Both the position numbers and the translations under genes were made by a program. This document shows positions 8,047-15,614 of a stretch of 64,000 bases of DNA, one piece after another. The first letter of the stretch is position 1; every line of letters starts with the position of its first letter. Source of the stretch: ARK-14 sp002899805 (lineage in GTDB: Archaea; Thermoproteota; Thermoprotei_A; Sulfolobales; Fervidicoccaceae); the NCBI GenBank assembly GCA_039793985.1, contig JBAMMC010000031.1, positions 20,303 through 84,302 on the forward strand, given 5' to 3'. The notes beneath the pieces are model-generated. The model was given only the letters and a program-made list of their open reading frames with translations, ran no database searches and was not told where the DNA came from.

Positions 8047-8211
8047 TCACCTTCTGGTCTGAGCCGCCTTCAATGTTGGCTTAACAACTCTGACAAAATA
8101 CTCTATTCTATTCCTTACTTTGGGCGGCTTGTTCTTTCTCCCCTTTGGCTCGATCTTGGGCGTCTGATTTCTAACTTTTCCAGCTTTGGTAAGCGAACCG
8201 TGGCTTGGCAT
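8047..8211 (-). CDS. rps30e: Small ribosomal subunit protein eS30
   Basis: MPSHGSLTKAGKVRNQTPK followed by a Lys/Arg/Pro-rich stretch is the full archaeal S30e signature; the product is 54 residues. The start at 8211 is preferred over the in-frame ATG at 8232 because GGGGGT lies 7 nt upstream and family members begin with MPSHGSL. It binds 16S rRNA in the 30S subunit. Confidence 0.95.
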   Translation of the reverse strand: MPSHGSLTKAGKVRNQTPKIEPKGRKNKPPKVRNRIEYFVRVVKPTLKAAQTRR

Positions 8212-8317
8212 CTGAATACCCCCGGTTTTCACCGTTATTACTATATCTTATAACAGGGTTTATAATGCTATGTTCTGTATTCCACGCAAATCTAAAAAAG
8301 GGCCTTTCTATGCGTTC

Positions 8318-8463
8318 TCCGTGAACTACTCCACCCTCGTGGAGAGGGCATCCTCACCTCGCGATGAGGATTTCCTGCTTCTTCTAGAAAGCTTACTATA
8401 AACTACCTATTGCCTACCTCACGGAAAGGACTTTCTTCCCCTTAACCCCCTCCATAGGTCAAT
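8318..8463 (-). repeat. Structured dispersed element A (IS200/IS605 right-end / omega-RNA-like)
   Basis: Minus strand. It shares with element B (15391-15537) the blocks ACCTATxGGAGG, CGTGAGG, ATAGTAAGCTT and GAAGAAGCAGG, then a hairpin of ATCCTCA / TGAGGAT arms, a CTCCAC/GTGGAG hairpin and the 3' terminus GGAGTAGTTCAC. The hairpin arms differ between copies but remain paired, indicating a selected RNA structure. Multi-hairpin RNAs ending in GTAGTTCAC are typical of the right end of tnpB elements, where the TnpB guide (omega) RNA scaffold lies. No tnpB is adjacent, so this is a solo remnant or an exapted RNA gene. It fills most of the gap between rps30e and ogg. Confidence 0.6.
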
Positions 8464-8512
8464 TCGCTTCTCTTTAGAAGTTAATTCCTATCATTTCAAT
8501 TCTTTTTATGCT

Positions 8513-8635
8513 CACATCGAAAGGTCCTGTTTCTCGACCAAAGCCCATGGAGGTTCGCCGTTAAATTGTGAACAGCCGCTGACCAAAACGGAACTGATCT
8601 CCTAAATACAAGCAACTCTTTGAGTCTTGGAGCAT
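8513..8635 (+). repeat. Dispersed element E, copy 2
   Basis: Aligns with the minus strand of 1204-1334 over about 125 nt at roughly three quarters identity by eye. One frame reads STKAHGGSPLNCEQPLTKT before a stop. It is separated from element A by only 50 nt and points the opposite way. The remaining bases of the 8212-8748 gap hold no gene that I can support. Confidence 0.55.
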
Positions 8636-8748
8636 AGCCCTGTATGTATCTGAACATAAAAAAGGAAAGAATAACTAGCTATATAAACATGACAAAAATA
8701 AAAATTAACAGCCACATTTCTTCGTATTTTACGAAAAGAGGGAAGCAA

Positions 8749-9381
8749 ATGTCTGAGAAGCTCATTGATGACATCCGCAAACTCATGGATAAGGAAGAGA
8801 TAAGAAAGGTCGTCGAAGAGAGGTTAGTAGAATTCAGAAGATTGAGGAATGAAGGAAGCTGTGAAGAGATATTTTCTGAGCTTTCCTTCTGCATACTGAC
8901 AGCCAATTATTCGGCTGAGGGTGGAATAGCTATCCAGAAAGCTGTGGGGAATGGTTTCCTCTATTTACAAAAAAACGAGCTAACGGATATTTTGAAAAGA
9001 ATGGGTCATAGATACCCCGAAAAAAGAGCAGAATTCATAGTGAAAAACAGACCGCTTCTTGAGACTATCTGCAAAATGATTAGAACAGGTTCTGGAAAAA
9101 AGCTTAGAGAATGGCTTGTAGAGAATGTACATGGAATTGGAATGAAAGAAGCAAGTCATTTTCTCAGAAACGTGGGATTTTCAGATGTCGCAATAATAGA
9201 CTTCCACATATTGAATCTTTTAGAAAAGTACGGGATCATCAAAAAACCGAAAACTCTGACAAAGAAAAAATATTTAGAAATAGAGGAAGCTCTCGAAAAG
9301 ATTGCTTCAGAAGTAGGAATAGGGCTGGATGCTCTTGACTTGTATTTATGGTACATGGAGACAGGCAAAGTGCTTAAATAA
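8749..9381 (+). CDS. ogg: 8-oxoguanine DNA glycosylase/AP lyase, Ogg2 family
   Basis: Base-excision repair enzyme that removes 8-oxoguanine and cleaves the abasic strand. The helix-hairpin-helix GPD core reads VHGIGMKEASHFLRNVG then VAIIDFHIL: the Lys of GMKEASH is the Schiff-base lysine and the Asp of IIDFH the catalytic aspartate. The C-terminus YMETGKVLK is typical of Ogg2, where the terminal lysine contacts the base. The start is placed at the ATG at 8749, preceded by GAGGGAAG; an upstream in-frame ATG at 8644 would add 35 residues without family similarity. Product about 210 residues, normal for the family. Confidence 0.9.
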   Translation: MSEKLIDDIRKLMDKEEIRKVVEERLVEFRRLRNEGSCEEIFSELSFCILTANYSAEGGIAIQKAVGNGFLYLQKNELTDILKRMGHRYPEKRAEFIVKNRPLLETICKMIRTGSGKKLREWLVENVHGIGMKEASHFLRNVGFSDVAIIDFHILNLLEKYGIIKKPKTLTKKKYLEIEEALEKIASEVGIGLDALDLYLWYMETGKVLK

Positions 9382-9402
9382 AAATGTAATGTAGGCAAAA
9401 TT

Positions 9403-9424
9403 TTTAACTGCAAATACAGTTAAA
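9403..9424. promoter_or_regulatory. Perfect 8-bp inverted repeat upstream of the DUF373 gene
   Basis: TTTAACTG-CAAATA-CAGTTAAA: arms at 9403-9410 and 9417-9424 with a 6-nt spacer, 60 nt before the GTG of the next gene and just after the ogg stop. It could be an operator for a dimeric regulator or the TATA region itself (TTTAA). No U-tract follows, so a terminator is less likely. Confidence 0.4.
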
Positions 9425-9483
9425 CTAATTCAGAGTTTGAAGTACATTTCGTTTTTTCTTCCCCAATACGAGAGTGAAGAGAA

Positions 9484-10563
9484 GTGACAGGAAAAAAGAT
9501 ACTGCTTTTGATCATCGATAGGGATGACGATATTGAAAAAAGCACCAATCTGAAGGCTCCTATTGTCGGGAGAGAGAATGTTCTAAAGGCCGCAATTAAT
9601 TTTGCGAAATACTCCCCAGAGGACAGCGATCTCAACGTAATGTTCGCGGGAATTCAACTACTCGATAGACTGAAAGAACAGGGGCTCGATGCTGAAATTG
9701 CCCTTGTTGCCGGTAATGAGAGCGATCCTGTTAAAGGCGATCTGAGAATAAAGAGTGATGTGGAAAAGCTTAAGAATGAATTAAATGCTGATGGGGCTAT
9801 AATTGTGAGCGATGGGACAGAAGACGAGCTTGTAATACCTGTGATACAGTCTGTTATCCCTATCCTCTCAGTGAAGAGAGTTGTTGTTGAGCAAATGAGA
9901 GGAGTAGAAGAGACATATATATTGTTGGGAAAATATCTGAGAAAAGCAATATTTGAGCCTAGATTTTCTAGGATTTTCTTGGGAGTGCCTGGTATCATAT
10001 TGCTATCTGTTGTCCTGTTAAGCTTCATGGGTTATCTTCAATACGCTACACTTGTAATTGGAGTTATATTAGGAGGAGCTATGATAGTTAGAGGATTCAA
10101 TTTAGAGGAAAAGATCTACGAGTATTGGGCTAGTAGCCCTATAATGTTTGTATCATCAACAGTCGCCACAATATTTTTAATAGCAGGAGCCGTTCTATTC
10201 TCCTACACTATATCTTCTTCTCAAACAATTTCTTCTGTCGGTATAGCAATAGAGAACTCTGCCCCAATCTTTGGGCTCAGTGCTTTTTCCATCTTAGTTG
10301 GAAAAGGGATTGTGAAGCTGATAAATAGAAGCATAAAGGTCTGGAGAGATATTTTAGGAATGATCCTCACCCTTATCTTCATATTCGCCTTTATGAGACT
10401 CGGCGATTCGCTTTCTACGGCCAAAGGTACCACAAATCTAGACATTCTGAGAATTGCATTGTTCGATTCGGGCTTCCTTGAAATCTTGATCGTTGGGATA
10501 GGAATTGCAGGACTACTTACAGTAGCTATAACCTATTTAGAGAGGAAATATCTTGAAAAATGA
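9484..10563 (+). CDS. DUF373 family membrane protein
   Basis: A 359-residue protein with a soluble N-terminal domain (about 1-165) holding LLLIIDRDDDI, where a cluster of aspartates follows a hydrophobic strand, and VSDGTEDE near residue 112. A C-terminal part of about six membrane helices follows. This arrangement is that of the archaeal DUF373 family, whose function is unknown. GTG start. The element C described below begins right after its stop codon on the opposite strand. Confidence 0.8.
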   Translation: MTGKKILLLIIDRDDDIEKSTNLKAPIVGRENVLKAAINFAKYSPEDSDLNVMFAGIQLLDRLKEQGLDAEIALVAGNESDPVKGDLRIKSDVEKLKNELNADGAIIVSDGTEDELVIPVIQSVIPILSVKRVVVEQMRGVEETYILLGKYLRKAIFEPRFSRIFLGVPGIILLSVVLLSFMGYLQYATLVIGVILGGAMIVRGFNLEEKIYEYWASSPIMFVSSTVATIFLIAGAVLFSYTISSSQTISSVGIAIENSAPIFGLSAFSILVGKGIVKLINRSIKVWRDILGMILTLIFIFAFMRLGDSLSTAKGTTNLDILRIALFDSGFLEILIVGIGIAGLLTVAITYLERKYLEK

Positions 10564-10571
10564 TTGAGTTC

Positions 10572-10662
10572 CAGTTAGCTACTCCGCTCTAAATAGCGGG
10601 CCTTTCAGCGTTTAGGATGAGCTCTTCACGGCTCATCCCCCATAAATGGCGGGGTTTTCGTT
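10572..10662 (-). repeat. Structured element C (solo right-end / omega-RNA-like)
   Basis: Minus strand: CCCCGCC hairpin, a GGATGAGC / GCTCATCC hairpin with an 8-nt loop, then CCCGCTATTTAGAGCGG and the terminus AGTAGCTAAC. The order (long hairpin, short hairpin, R-TAG-Y-T-M-AC end) matches elements A and B, although the primary sequence is only partly similar. The bases that would act as a guide, immediately 3', are antisense to the last codons of the DUF373 gene. Confidence 0.45.
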
Positions 10663-10710
10663 TTGAAAGTTTTATAATTATTATTATCCATGCTTGGCTA
10701 TTAGAATTAT

Positions 10711-11466
10711 GTGAAAAAGGGTGACTTTATATTGATAGGCGGCAACTCCATGCTATTTCCTGCAGATGTAGTTGTGGATTCAAATGAGGAATATCACTCG
10801 GAAAGAGTTATCAAAGAGCTCAAAAGGTTAGGAATGAGAGTGGCTGTTAGCAAGCTAGAAGCAGGAGATTATTTCATTCCTCTAGGATCAGAACCACGTG
10901 GTTTTTTAATAGAAAGGAAGAGGGTTGATGACTTTATAAATAGCATATTAGATTCAAGGCTTTGGACTCAAGCTGAATCACTCTCTAAAATATCTAAAGA
11001 AAGTAACATGGATGTTGTTTTTCTCATAGAGGGTGATCTCTGGGATGCAATGGAAAACAGAGAAATACCTCAATTGGCTGTAATTAGGGCAATAGATGAA
11101 ATCGTTTTGACTTTCAAGATTCCGATTATTTATACAAAAGACCCAGAAATGACAGCATCTTGGATGGTATCAAAAATCAAATCGCTCAGAAAAAAAGTAG
11201 GGGGAGGAAAATTCTTGCCATATGTAAAGAAGAAAGCGCCTTCAGATAGTGAAAGGATCCTCAATTCCCTTGCTGTATTGAGTGGATATGAGACGGCAAG
11301 AAAGCTTCTGAGAACCTATGGAAGTCTGAAAGAAGTATTTTCTTTGAGCATAGAACAACTAAAAAGTATTGAGGGGATAGGAGAGGCGAGAGCTAAAAGG
11401 CTGTTCAGACTCTTCAACTTGAAATATGAAGAGAAAGAGATAGGGGCTGGGGAGAAAAACGATTGA
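10711..11466 (+). CDS. xpf: XPF/Mus81-family structure-specific endonuclease
   Basis: Short crenarchaeal XPF: an ERCC4 nuclease domain without the helicase seen in euryarchaeal Hef. Catalytic residues are in VVVDSNEEYHSERV and in the signature IERKRVDDF (ERKxxxD). A tandem helix-hairpin-helix follows (YGSLKEVFSLSIEQLKSIEG.IGEARAKRLFRLF). It cuts 3' flaps and branched DNA, normally activated by PCNA; I see no clear PIP box at the C-terminus. GTG at 10711 is used, but TTG at 10732, 7 nt after GGTGA, is a good alternative. TATA box TTTATAAT lies at about 10670. Confidence 0.9.
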   Translation: MKKGDFILIGGNSMLFPADVVVDSNEEYHSERVIKELKRLGMRVAVSKLEAGDYFIPLGSEPRGFLIERKRVDDFINSILDSRLWTQAESLSKISKESNMDVVFLIEGDLWDAMENREIPQLAVIRAIDEIVLTFKIPIIYTKDPEMTASWMVSKIKSLRKKVGGGKFLPYVKKKAPSDSERILNSLAVLSGYETARKLLRTYGSLKEVFSLSIEQLKSIEGIGEARAKRLFRLFNLKYEEKEIGAGEKND

Positions 11467-11467
11467 A

Positions 11468-11505
11468 TGGTAGCCGGGCGGGGATTCGAACCCCGGTCGC
11501 GGGGG
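11468..11505 (-). tRNA. Isolated 3' half of a tRNA (Gln-like), CCA encoded
   Basis: On the minus strand: anticodon-stem 3' strand CCCCG (11504-11500), variable CGAC, T-arm CGGGG-TTCGAAT-CCCCG, acceptor 3' strand CCCGGCT, discriminator A and genomic CCA ending at 11468. An A1-U72 acceptor with CGAC before the T-stem fits archaeal tRNA-Gln best. No D-arm, anticodon or acceptor 5' strand (AGCCGGG) occurs upstream; instead a TATA box sits at 11561-11556, giving an expected transcript start near 11532 and a G-rich leader of about 27 nt. This is the layout of a 3' half gene of a trans-spliced (split) tRNA. The alternative is a tRNA fragment left by an integrated element. It ends two bases from the XPF stop, convergent. 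Confidence 0.65.
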
Positions 11506-11555
11506 ATCTCCCCAGCCTCCTCAACCCCTTGTCTAAGGTTTATTCTCAAGTTGCC

Positions 11556-11561
11556 TTTAAA
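11556..11561 (-). promoter_or_regulatory. TATA box for the half-tRNA
   Basis: AAAAAATTTAAAGG on the minus strand: an A-rich BRE followed by TTTAAA, about 24 nt upstream of the position where the leader of the half-tRNA should start. Its presence argues for an independently transcribed half gene rather than a dead fragment. Confidence 0.45.
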
Positions 11562-11623
11562 TTTTTTGCATCTTGTTCTACACTTTGCTTGAGCATTCAA
11601 ATAAGATTTGCTTCTCATTCTAT

Positions 11624-11643
11624 CAAAAAAAGCCACGGTGGCT
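11624..11643 (-). terminator. Hairpin followed by T-tract
   Basis: AGCCA-CCG-TGGCT then seven Ts on the minus strand. It lies between the tnpB relic and the half-tRNA promoter and would stop read-through from upstream on the same strand. ORFs in this interval show no support. Confidence 0.4.
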
Positions 11644-11753
11644 GATATCTTTCTCCTTGAATCTATCGCTATCTAAAAAGTAGAAAATACTTTCTTTCTA
11701 TCACCTTAATTTTTAAAGATTCTACTGAAAGGAGGGGTACCAAGGGTTCTAGG

Positions 11754-12158
11754 CTACGTAGTCATTGGTAGACATACGTAGCTCTGAGGGTTCATTAGCC
11801 TAGGGCTCCTCTCGAGTTCATCGGAGCTCTCATCATCCTCTTCCCCTGTCTGGGTGAACCCGCTCCAAGCCCTCATCAGCTCTTCAAAGAGCCTCGGGCT
11901 TAGAGAAAGCCTCTCGATCTGAGGGTACAGGTTTATGGCAGCATTGAGTTGCCTGTCAATCCTCAACTCGCAAGATTTGCACTCGTATAGTGCTCCTTTC
12001 TGGGCATGATTCATCCCACATCTGGAGAACTTCTTTGAGGAGTTATACCGATTGAGGATTACAGTCTTGGCTTTATAGCTCATAAACTTGTATATTATCC
12101 TCCGATCGCTCTTTTCTATGTTCCTGTTATGCTTCTTTGAGCGTGTAAAGTCTATCCA
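11754..12158 (-). pseudogene. tnpB: Decayed tnpB, C-terminal remnant
   Basis: The frame carries the end of an IS200/IS605 TnpB: FTRSKKHNRNIEKSDRR, then YKAKTVILNRYNSS, the zinc ribbon and LRIDRQLNAAINLY with the third RuvC aspartate. The first zinc Cys is lost (SKKFSRCG instead of ..C..CG), the N-terminal two thirds with RuvC I and II are absent, and there is no start codon (the frame opens after TGA at about 12159). The tail LMNPQSYVCLPMTT is typical of archaeal TnpB. The right end should lie at about 11716-11753, with TACCCCTCCTTTCAG near its boundary. A second relic of the same family is at 55728. Confidence 0.85.
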
Positions 12159-12304
12159 TCAAGATATATTACCCTATATTACATCTGTTTAAATCTATCG
12201 ATTTTGAAACTGCTGATAACGGCAACTAAAATTCCAATTTGTTGTTTCGGCTATTTCCCTTTAAAACGCACAATAGTTAAGAAGATCATTCAGGAGATGC
12301 AACA

Positions 12305-13336
12305 TTGCTAACCCCTCCTCCTGAGCATATTAAGCAGGGCGATCTAAGAACGGCAATGGAGTTCTTTCTTAATCTGCTCAGGGCTTCTGGATCCAGTGAG
12401 AAAACTATATTGAGCTACAAAGCTGCAATCGAGGATTTTATAGCTTCAACCGGAGCCTCTACAGTGAAGGATATAAACCAATCTGTTATCGTTTCCTGGA
12501 TAAATTCAAAGCTCAAATCGGCGGGCAAGGATGTTACTAAGAAAAGGAAAATACAAGTGACAATGCACTATTATTCGCTTTTCGTGAGAAAATGGCTCAA
12601 TTGGCTAGGTTTTCCAAAAGAAGTTGTACCGGTTGTCAAAAGACCCTCCTCTGCTGAGATATCTGCAATGAGTGAAGAAGAAGTTGAAAAGCTTTTTTCC
12701 GCATGCCGTGACCTAACGGATTTGCTAATAGTATCGCTCCTTTTCGAAACAGGTGTTAGGGCTAATGAGCTCTTATCTATAACTGGGGAGGATGTAGATA
12801 TCGATAAGGGAGAAATTGTCGTGAGGAATGCTAAATACGGAAAGGAAAGGACTGTCTTCTTGGGTGAAGTCTCAAGTGAAGCAGTAAAAAGAAGGTTAGC
12901 GCTCCTTGGAGAAGAGAAGGGGAGAAGGCTCGTAGAACTTTCGTATAATGGTCTCTACAAGAGACTAAAAAGCCTAGCGAAGCGTGCTGGACTGGATAAA
13001 AGGAAAATAAGACCTCATGTTCTCAGACATACTTTTGCGACAGTAGCAATAAGAAGGGGTATCAGCTTACCAGCTCTTCAAAGAATTTTGGGACACTCTG
13101 ATATAAAAGTTACACAGGTATATATGCATCTAGTTAAAGACGACCTCAAGAAGGAATATATGGAAAAATTCACCTCTCAAGATGCTATGAAAGCTAGAGA
13201 AGTTTTCCTGGAGAAGAACAAAGAAGTAGTAACCTTTAATTTCTGTCCTAATTGCGGCAGAAAAGTCATTCCAGGTTCTAAATTCTGTCCATATTGTGGT
13301 CACAGATTTCATGCATCTGAAGAAGTAACAGCCTAA
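12305..13336 (+). CDS. xerA: Tyrosine recombinase XerA with C-terminal zinc ribbon
   Basis: SAM-like N-domain and catalytic domain of the archaeal Xer recombinase that resolves chromosome dimers at a dif site. Catalytic set: R152 (ETGVRANEL), H238-R241 (HVLRH), H264 (LGHSD) and Y273 (VYMH). After the usual end (about residue 295) an extra domain reads FCPNCGRKVIPGSKFCPYCG, a four-Cys zinc ribbon not present in the Sulfolobus or Pyrococcus enzymes I know. TTG start at 12305. It lies next to a tnpB relic and a tRNA half, but its sequence is of the chromosomal XerA type rather than an SSV-type integrase. No dif-like palindrome was identified nearby. Confidence 0.9.
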   Translation: MLTPPPEHIKQGDLRTAMEFFLNLLRASGSSEKTILSYKAAIEDFIASTGASTVKDINQSVIVSWINSKLKSAGKDVTKKRKIQVTMHYYSLFVRKWLNWLGFPKEVVPVVKRPSSAEISAMSEEEVEKLFSACRDLTDLLIVSLLFETGVRANELLSITGEDVDIDKGEIVVRNAKYGKERTVFLGEVSSEAVKRRLALLGEEKGRRLVELSYNGLYKRLKSLAKRAGLDKRKIRPHVLRHTFATVAIRRGISLPALQRILGHSDIKVTQVYMHLVKDDLKKEYMEKFTSQDAMKAREVFLEKNKEVVTFNFCPNCGRKVIPGSKFCPYCGHRFHASEEVTA

Positions 13337-13566
13337 GCTTTTTTCACAAATAACCGGAAAAATATTTCTTTCGTAAAGAGGGGCTTATGGTTTTCTTTTT
13401 AACTTTCGAGTGAGGATCTCTGTTGTTAGTAAGGTTAAACGAATACCTGATTAGTTCTTGTTGAAGGAAGTTATTCTGTACTAATTAAGGAGGATTTGGC
13501 TTTTTTAAAAAAATGATTAATTATTTTAAAGAGTTTTTGCAATTTCATAACAATTAAGGATGTTCA

Positions 13567-13740
13567 ATGGTGTTCATGATGAAGGTTAAAAAAGTTGTTT
13601 CGCTTGGCCGTCGCCTATTTGTAGAGTTACCATCAGACTGGACTGAAAGAAAAGAGATCCTTCCAGGCGATACTGTCTATGTAGTGGAAAACAACGATGA
13701 AGTAAGAATTATACCCCTTCCACTCCAAAGGAAAAAGTAA
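13567..13740 (+). CDS. Small AbrB/SpoVT-type (swapped-hairpin) DNA-binding protein
   Basis: A 57-residue frame: KVKKVVSLGRRLFVELPSDW followed by LPGDTVYVVENNDEVRIIPL, the classic AbrB beta-hairpin pattern (strand, helix, PGD turn, two strands). The start ATG at 13567 follows AAGGATG; ATGs at 13576 and 13579 are alternatives. It ends 12 bp before the next gene, whose own N-terminus (KVQKLGTSSLIVTLPKTW.., KPGDSVYLVE) is the same fold, so this looks like a tandem duplication of the DNA-binding module. Proposed role: transcriptional regulator or partner of the PhoU-like protein. Confidence 0.75.
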   Translation: MVFMMKVKKVVSLGRRLFVELPSDWTERKEILPGDTVYVVENNDEVRIIPLPLQRKK

Positions 13741-13752
13741 GGGGACTAAGAG

Positions 13753-14739
13753 TTGGAAATAAGAAAAGTTCAGAAACTGGGAACCTCCTCTCTAATAGTA
13801 ACATTACCAAAAACCTGGGTAAATAGGCTTGGCATAAAGCCTGGAGATTCAGTTTACTTGGTAGAGAAAGAGAGAGAACTCAGAATAGTTCCCTTCCATA
13901 GTGAGGGCGAATTCACAGTTGTAATTGCATTGGAGCAGGATAATCTTCAGGATAGCTTGAAGCTTTTGAGATGCGCAATGCAGATGGGTTTTTCAAATAT
14001 AAGAATAAAATCGAAATCGCCCATCTCAACTGAAGTTGAGGAAGCCGTAAGAAGCGTTATCCTCTCCGATAGAGATTTTGAGCTGAATAAAGTTGACCCC
14101 TTTACATTCGATGTTGTTCTCGTAAACAAGCTGTCTTATGAAGACGTAGGGGCTATGATAAGGGAGGCAATTTCTCTGCTAGAGAAATCCTTTTCTATTA
14201 TACTTGAAGCGGTAGAGTCTCCTGTGCCTGATTTGGTCGATAAACTTGAGAAAATCCAAGAGCTCTTTGAACAGAGGAGACTAACTAGAAAGCATATATC
14301 AAGGATAATTGAGGGTAGTAGGGGAGATCTCATAGAGGAAAGAAGAGTTTGTACATTCATTTCTACATCATATAACGTTTGCTTGGGACTGAATAGCATC
14401 CATAGAGCCCTCGTTGAAGTAGTAAAAAGAACAGATCCTTTGAATCTTGTGAGTACTGAAGATGCAGAGAGTGTGAGGAATGTTTTATCGATGTTTCTAA
14501 ACATAACATGGGAGATAATTGGGGGATTGACCAACGAGAGTATAAAGAGGATTGAAAGTGCGAGAGGAATGATAAATACATTAATGAAACAGTTGGAAGA
14601 AGTACTCAGCAAAGAGATGAAAAATAGATCGCTGAGAGATGCTCTCTTGCTGATATCTAATTCGCTTCACTACTTCGACATGTTGCTCAATGATATCTAT
14701 TGTTACATAGAATCAAAGAAGTTGGAACTGCTAGTTTGA
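13753..14739 (+). CDS. AbrB-PhoU fusion regulator
   Basis: Residues 1-45 form an AbrB/SpoVT DNA-binding hairpin (LGTSSLIVTLPKTWVNRLG, KPGDSVYL). The rest is a long helical domain of PhoU type (two three-helix repeats, e.g. ESVRNVLSMFLNITWEIIGG and DALLLISNSLHYFDMLL). Such proteins are common in archaea and are thought to control phosphate uptake; here no pst transporter is adjacent. TTG start, 12 bp after the small AbrB gene, so the two form an operon. Confidence 0.85.
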   Translation: MEIRKVQKLGTSSLIVTLPKTWVNRLGIKPGDSVYLVEKERELRIVPFHSEGEFTVVIALEQDNLQDSLKLLRCAMQMGFSNIRIKSKSPISTEVEEAVRSVILSDRDFELNKVDPFTFDVVLVNKLSYEDVGAMIREAISLLEKSFSIILEAVESPVPDLVDKLEKIQELFEQRRLTRKHISRIIEGSRGDLIEERRVCTFISTSYNVCLGLNSIHRALVEVVKRTDPLNLVSTEDAESVRNVLSMFLNITWEIIGGLTNESIKRIESARGMINTLMKQLEEVLSKEMKNRSLRDALLLISNSLHYFDMLLNDIYCYIESKKLELLV

Positions 14740-14825
14740 GCGAAAAGCGTGATAACATTAAAAGGACATGTTTTTCGCATTTAACTGAAGCTTTAGTGGT
14801 TTTTAGAGAATGTTGACCGCTTGGC

Positions 14826-15212
14826 TCATTTATTGCTTTCTTTGACTTTCTTCTCAATCCAGATCTTCAATATTTCACATGTGGTTGGAGAGGGGTTCTT
14901 TTCTACTTCACACTCTTTCAGGTACTTACATGAAAAGCACGGCACTTCTGAGACTGTAGCGAGAGATATTGGAATCATAGGTACCTTTACTTTAGAAGGA
15001 TAAAGAAGCAACTCCTCTCTATTTCCCTGTTTTATTTTAACTACCTTGACAAGTTTTCGCCTTTCCAGAAGCTCTACCAGTTCGCTTATTCTGTTATCCT
15101 CTATTTTGAAATATTTGATGAGGCTTTTCATTGAAACTCCATTGGAACCCGAAGCTTCCACAATCTTCAGTAACTCTCTCTGAAGAGATTTGCCGTTGGA
15201 TGTATTTTTCAA
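14826..15212 (-). CDS. RPC34/TFE-beta-like transcription factor with Fe-S cluster
   Basis: A 128-residue protein: an N-terminal winged helix (ELLKIVEASGSNGVSMKSLI .. ISELVELLERRKLVKVV) and a C-terminal cluster PCFSCKYLKEC..NPSPTTC..LKIW. The spacing C-x2-C-x5-C-x10-C with Pro before the last Cys and a following Trp is that of the cubane cluster of eukaryotic RPC39/C34 and archaeal TFE-beta, which with TFE-alpha helps open promoter DNA. TTG start after GGTGAAAAGAGG. The adjacent palindrome CAATATA-TT-TATATTG at 15265-15280 probably contains its TATA box. Confidence 0.8.
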   Translation of the reverse strand: MKNTSNGKSLQRELLKIVEASGSNGVSMKSLIKYFKIEDNRISELVELLERRKLVKVVKIKQGNREELLLYPSKVKVPMIPISLATVSEVPCFSCKYLKECEVEKNPSPTTCEILKIWIEKKVKESNK

Positions 15213-15390
15213 CCTCTTTTCACCTTAGAGATCGAAGGAAAGCAGTCTTCTTCGATCAGCATATCAATATATTTATATTGGTGAGGGGGGTATTAAATTT
15301 GAACTCCTTATTGATAACTTTAACTTTAGATTCTCGAGAGGGTTCTACGAATTTAGCCAAATGTTTTTTCTGAGCTTTCTCCTTTAGGAG

Positions 15391-15537
15391 CTGTGAGCTA
15401 TCCCGCTCCTACCGGGGGGTCATCCTCACTTCGCGAGGTGAGGATTCCCTGCTTCTTCCAGGAAGCTTACTATGCACCATCCATCTCATCCCTCACGAAA
15501 AAGGCTTTCGCTTCCTTGACCTCCGATAGGTTAAAAT
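15391..15537 (-). repeat. Structured dispersed element B (solo right-end / omega-RNA-like)
   Basis: Minus strand, about 147 nt. 5' AACCTATCGGAGGTC hairpin, a second hairpin with a GCGAAAGC loop, CGTGAGG, ATAGTAAGCTTCCTGGAAG, GAAGCAGGGAATCCTCAC hairpin with GTGAGGAT, then CCCCCGGTAGGAGCGGG and the terminus ATAGCTCAC. It is the best match to element A, and its 5' part matches element D at 43324. It lies in the 400-bp gap upstream of the prolidase gene, which holds no other feature apart from the promoter region of TFE-beta. Confidence 0.6.
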
Positions 15538-15614
15538 TTCGCGATGTACGTTGAATAGTTTAAAATCGAAAGGTAAGAGCATTTAACTTAAGAAAAAAGT
15601 CAAAGGGGAAGGTC

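Noticed and set aside
12305..13336. Integrase of an integrated element using the tRNA at 11468 as att site
   Set aside because: The protein has XerA-type catalytic spacing and no SSV-type features; no second tRNA fragment or element cargo is seen.
14363..14612. Minus-strand frames inside the AbrB-PhoU gene
   Set aside because: Shadows of the plus-strand gene; no start signals or family similarity.
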